Positions 25,036-26,096 of a stretch of 26,096 nt of DNA are shown here, piece by piece; the first letter of the stretch is position 1; every line of letters starts with the position of its first letter. Below the pieces are notes generated by a model. It saw only the letters and a list, made by a program, of their open reading frames with translations. It had not been told where the DNA came from and did no database searches. A program made the translations under genes and the position numbers. Source of the stretch: CAYTEO01 sp964436825 (lineage in GTDB: Bacteria; Krumholzibacteriota; Krumholzibacteriia; LZORAL124-64-63); contig CAYTEO010000036.1 of assembly GCA_964436825.1 (NCBI GenBank), forward strand, positions 1 to 26,096, written 5' to 3'.

Positions 25036-26096
25036 GTGCAGCGGGTCCGAGCCATGCCCTCCCCGGGACCTGCCGTCGTGGGCCGGCTGTCCGATGCGCG
25101 CCCGGCCTCCGTGCCGGTGCCTCGTTTCTGGGAACCACCCCTCGCCGTCACCCTGACGTTCCTCGTCTTCGTCGTCGCCCGCTACATGCAGTGGGGAGCG
25201 CGCCGGGACATCCTGGCGACGATCCGCATCGAGTTCCTGCTGGGGCTGGTCGTCCTGATCATGTGCGTGGCCCTGCTGCCGGCCCATCCTATCCGGCTGG
25301 CCGGAAACCGCCACGCCCGCAACGTCGTGATCGGGATCGTGGCCCTGTTCTTCGCCATGATCATCCAGATCCCGTTCGCCGCCGATCCGGTCATGGCGCG
25401 CAAGATCTTCTGGGACCGGGTCATCAAGTTCGCCATGCTGACCTTCTTCATGGTGGTCCTCATCCGCTCCCCGCGGACCCTGCGCTGGTTCCTGGCGGCG
25501 TTCCTGTTCGCCTGCTTCTACGTCACCCAGGAGTCGGTCCGCGGGCTGATCAGCGGGGGGCTGGTCTGGCAGAACCAGGGGATCATGCGTCTGCATGGCG
25601 CGGTACCCATCTATCGCCATCCCAACAGCCTTGGTGGCATGGCCATGGGTACGATCCCGTTCGTCGTCTTCCTCTTTCCGGCCATCCGGCGCTGGAAGAT
25701 CAAGCTCCTGCTGTTGCCGCTGCTGGTCACCTCCCTGGTCTGTGTCGTCTACTCGGGGTCGCGGACGGCCTACGTGGCGTTGTTGACCTTCATCGTCTTC
25801 TGGTGGTCCCAGACGCGCCACAAGGTGCGCTCCCTGGTGATCGGCCTGATGCTGGGCGCGGCGCTGGTCCCCATCATTCCTGACCAGTACATCCAGCGGT
25901 TCAAATCCATCGAGGGACAGGAGGCGCAAGGACATTCCAAGGAGGCCAGGATCCAGATCCTCAAGGACGCCTGGGCCATCTTCCTGGACAATCCCCTGGG
26001 GATCGGTGTGGCTTCGTTTCCTGCAGCGCGCCAGGAACGCTTCAAGCGCTCCCAGGACACCCACAATCTCTACCTGGAGGTGGCGACGAATCTGGG
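25036..26096 (+). CDS. O-antigen ligase/polymerase-like membrane protein (partial, runs off the window)
   Basis: At least 353 residues are encoded and the frame is still open at the window end. After a hydrophilic N-terminus come about nine hydrophobic segments, for example AVTLTFLVFVVA, FLLGLVVLIMCVALL, IGIVALFFAMIIQIPF and IPFVVFLFPAI. A large periplasmic-type loop follows, then the O-antigen ligase family features YSGSRTAYVALLTF, a DNPLGIGVASF turn and DTHNLYLEVATNLG, in which His-Asn is the conserved ligase/polymerase motif. These proteins join glycans or lipid-linked polysaccharides at the periplasmic face. The start is GTG at 25036 with GGGGGAG upstream; ATG 25054 is in the same frame. 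It is 2 bp after the SGNH-like gene, so the pair is an operon. Confidence 0.8.
   Translation, partial: MQRVRAMPSPGPAVVGRLSDARPASVPVPRFWEPPLAVTLTFLVFVVARYMQWGARRDILATIRIEFLLGLVVLIMCVALLPAHPIRLAGNRHARNVVIGIVALFFAMIIQIPFAADPVMARKIFWDRVIKFAMLTFFMVVLIRSPRTLRWFLAAFLFACFYVTQESVRGLISGGLVWQNQGIMRLHGAVPIYRHPNSLGGMAMGTIPFVVFLFPAIRRWKIKLLLLPLLVTSLVCVVYSGSRTAYVALLTFIVFWWSQTRHKVRSLVIGLMLGAALVPIIPDQYIQRFKSIEGQEAQGHSKEARIQILKDAWAIFLDNPLGIGVASFPAARQERFKRSQDTHNLYLEVATNL

Overview
The window is from a GC-rich, diderm (Gram-negative type) bacterium. A TonB-dependent receptor, a beta-barrel-like envelope protein, several Sec signal peptides and a secreted protein with two pre-peptidase-C-terminal-like repeats all point to an outer membrane. 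The very high GC, the repeat-bearing secreted protein and DUF4254 fit an uncultured lineage near the FCB group (for example Krumholzibacteriota or Eiseniibacteriota). That placement is inference; no rRNA is present. A run of exactly 100 N (4981-5080) marks an assembly scaffold gap, so this is probably a draft or metagenome assembly.

Left end (1-4800): a minimal type II-C CRISPR-Cas operon on the minus strand, cas9-cas1-cas2, with all Cas9 and Cas1 catalytic residues present. By eye its GC is clearly lower than the rest, which suggests acquisition by transfer. No CRISPR array is visible. If it is nearby it lies left of position 1. Between cas9 and radA, a canonical rightward promoter is followed by about 100 nt ending in three tandem hairpins. 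This is a candidate tracrRNA, and it overlaps a possible leftward cas9 promoter.

4800-8040: radA (split by the N gap), ispD and a zinc-ribbon SAM methyltransferase form a tightly packed rightward run. 8130-9921: a minus-strand DUF4254 gene and a divergent envelope beta-barrel-like protein. 10066-13843: an organophosphate/phosphate-antiporter-family (GlpT/UhpT-like) MFS transporter with an unusual PDZ-like periplasmic insert, directly followed by a TonB-dependent receptor. The pair looks like a two-membrane uptake system. 14025-14975: a monocistronic secreted Cys-rich protein with its own promoter and a structured 5' leader. It is convergent with a MATE exporter, and a perfect 11-bp stem lies between them.

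16602-23450: aroA, aroC, tyrS, a secreted S9-family peptidase and a small membrane protein on the plus strand. The whole aroC-tyrS gap is enclosed by a perfect 23-bp inverted repeat holding two further hairpins. This is the most striking non-coding structure in the window. 23512-26096: a DinB-like small protein, a secreted SGNH-like protein with an atypical first block, and the start of an O-antigen-ligase-like membrane protein cut by the window end.

There is no gene-free stretch longer than about 300 bp. The longest intergenic region is 4562-4809.
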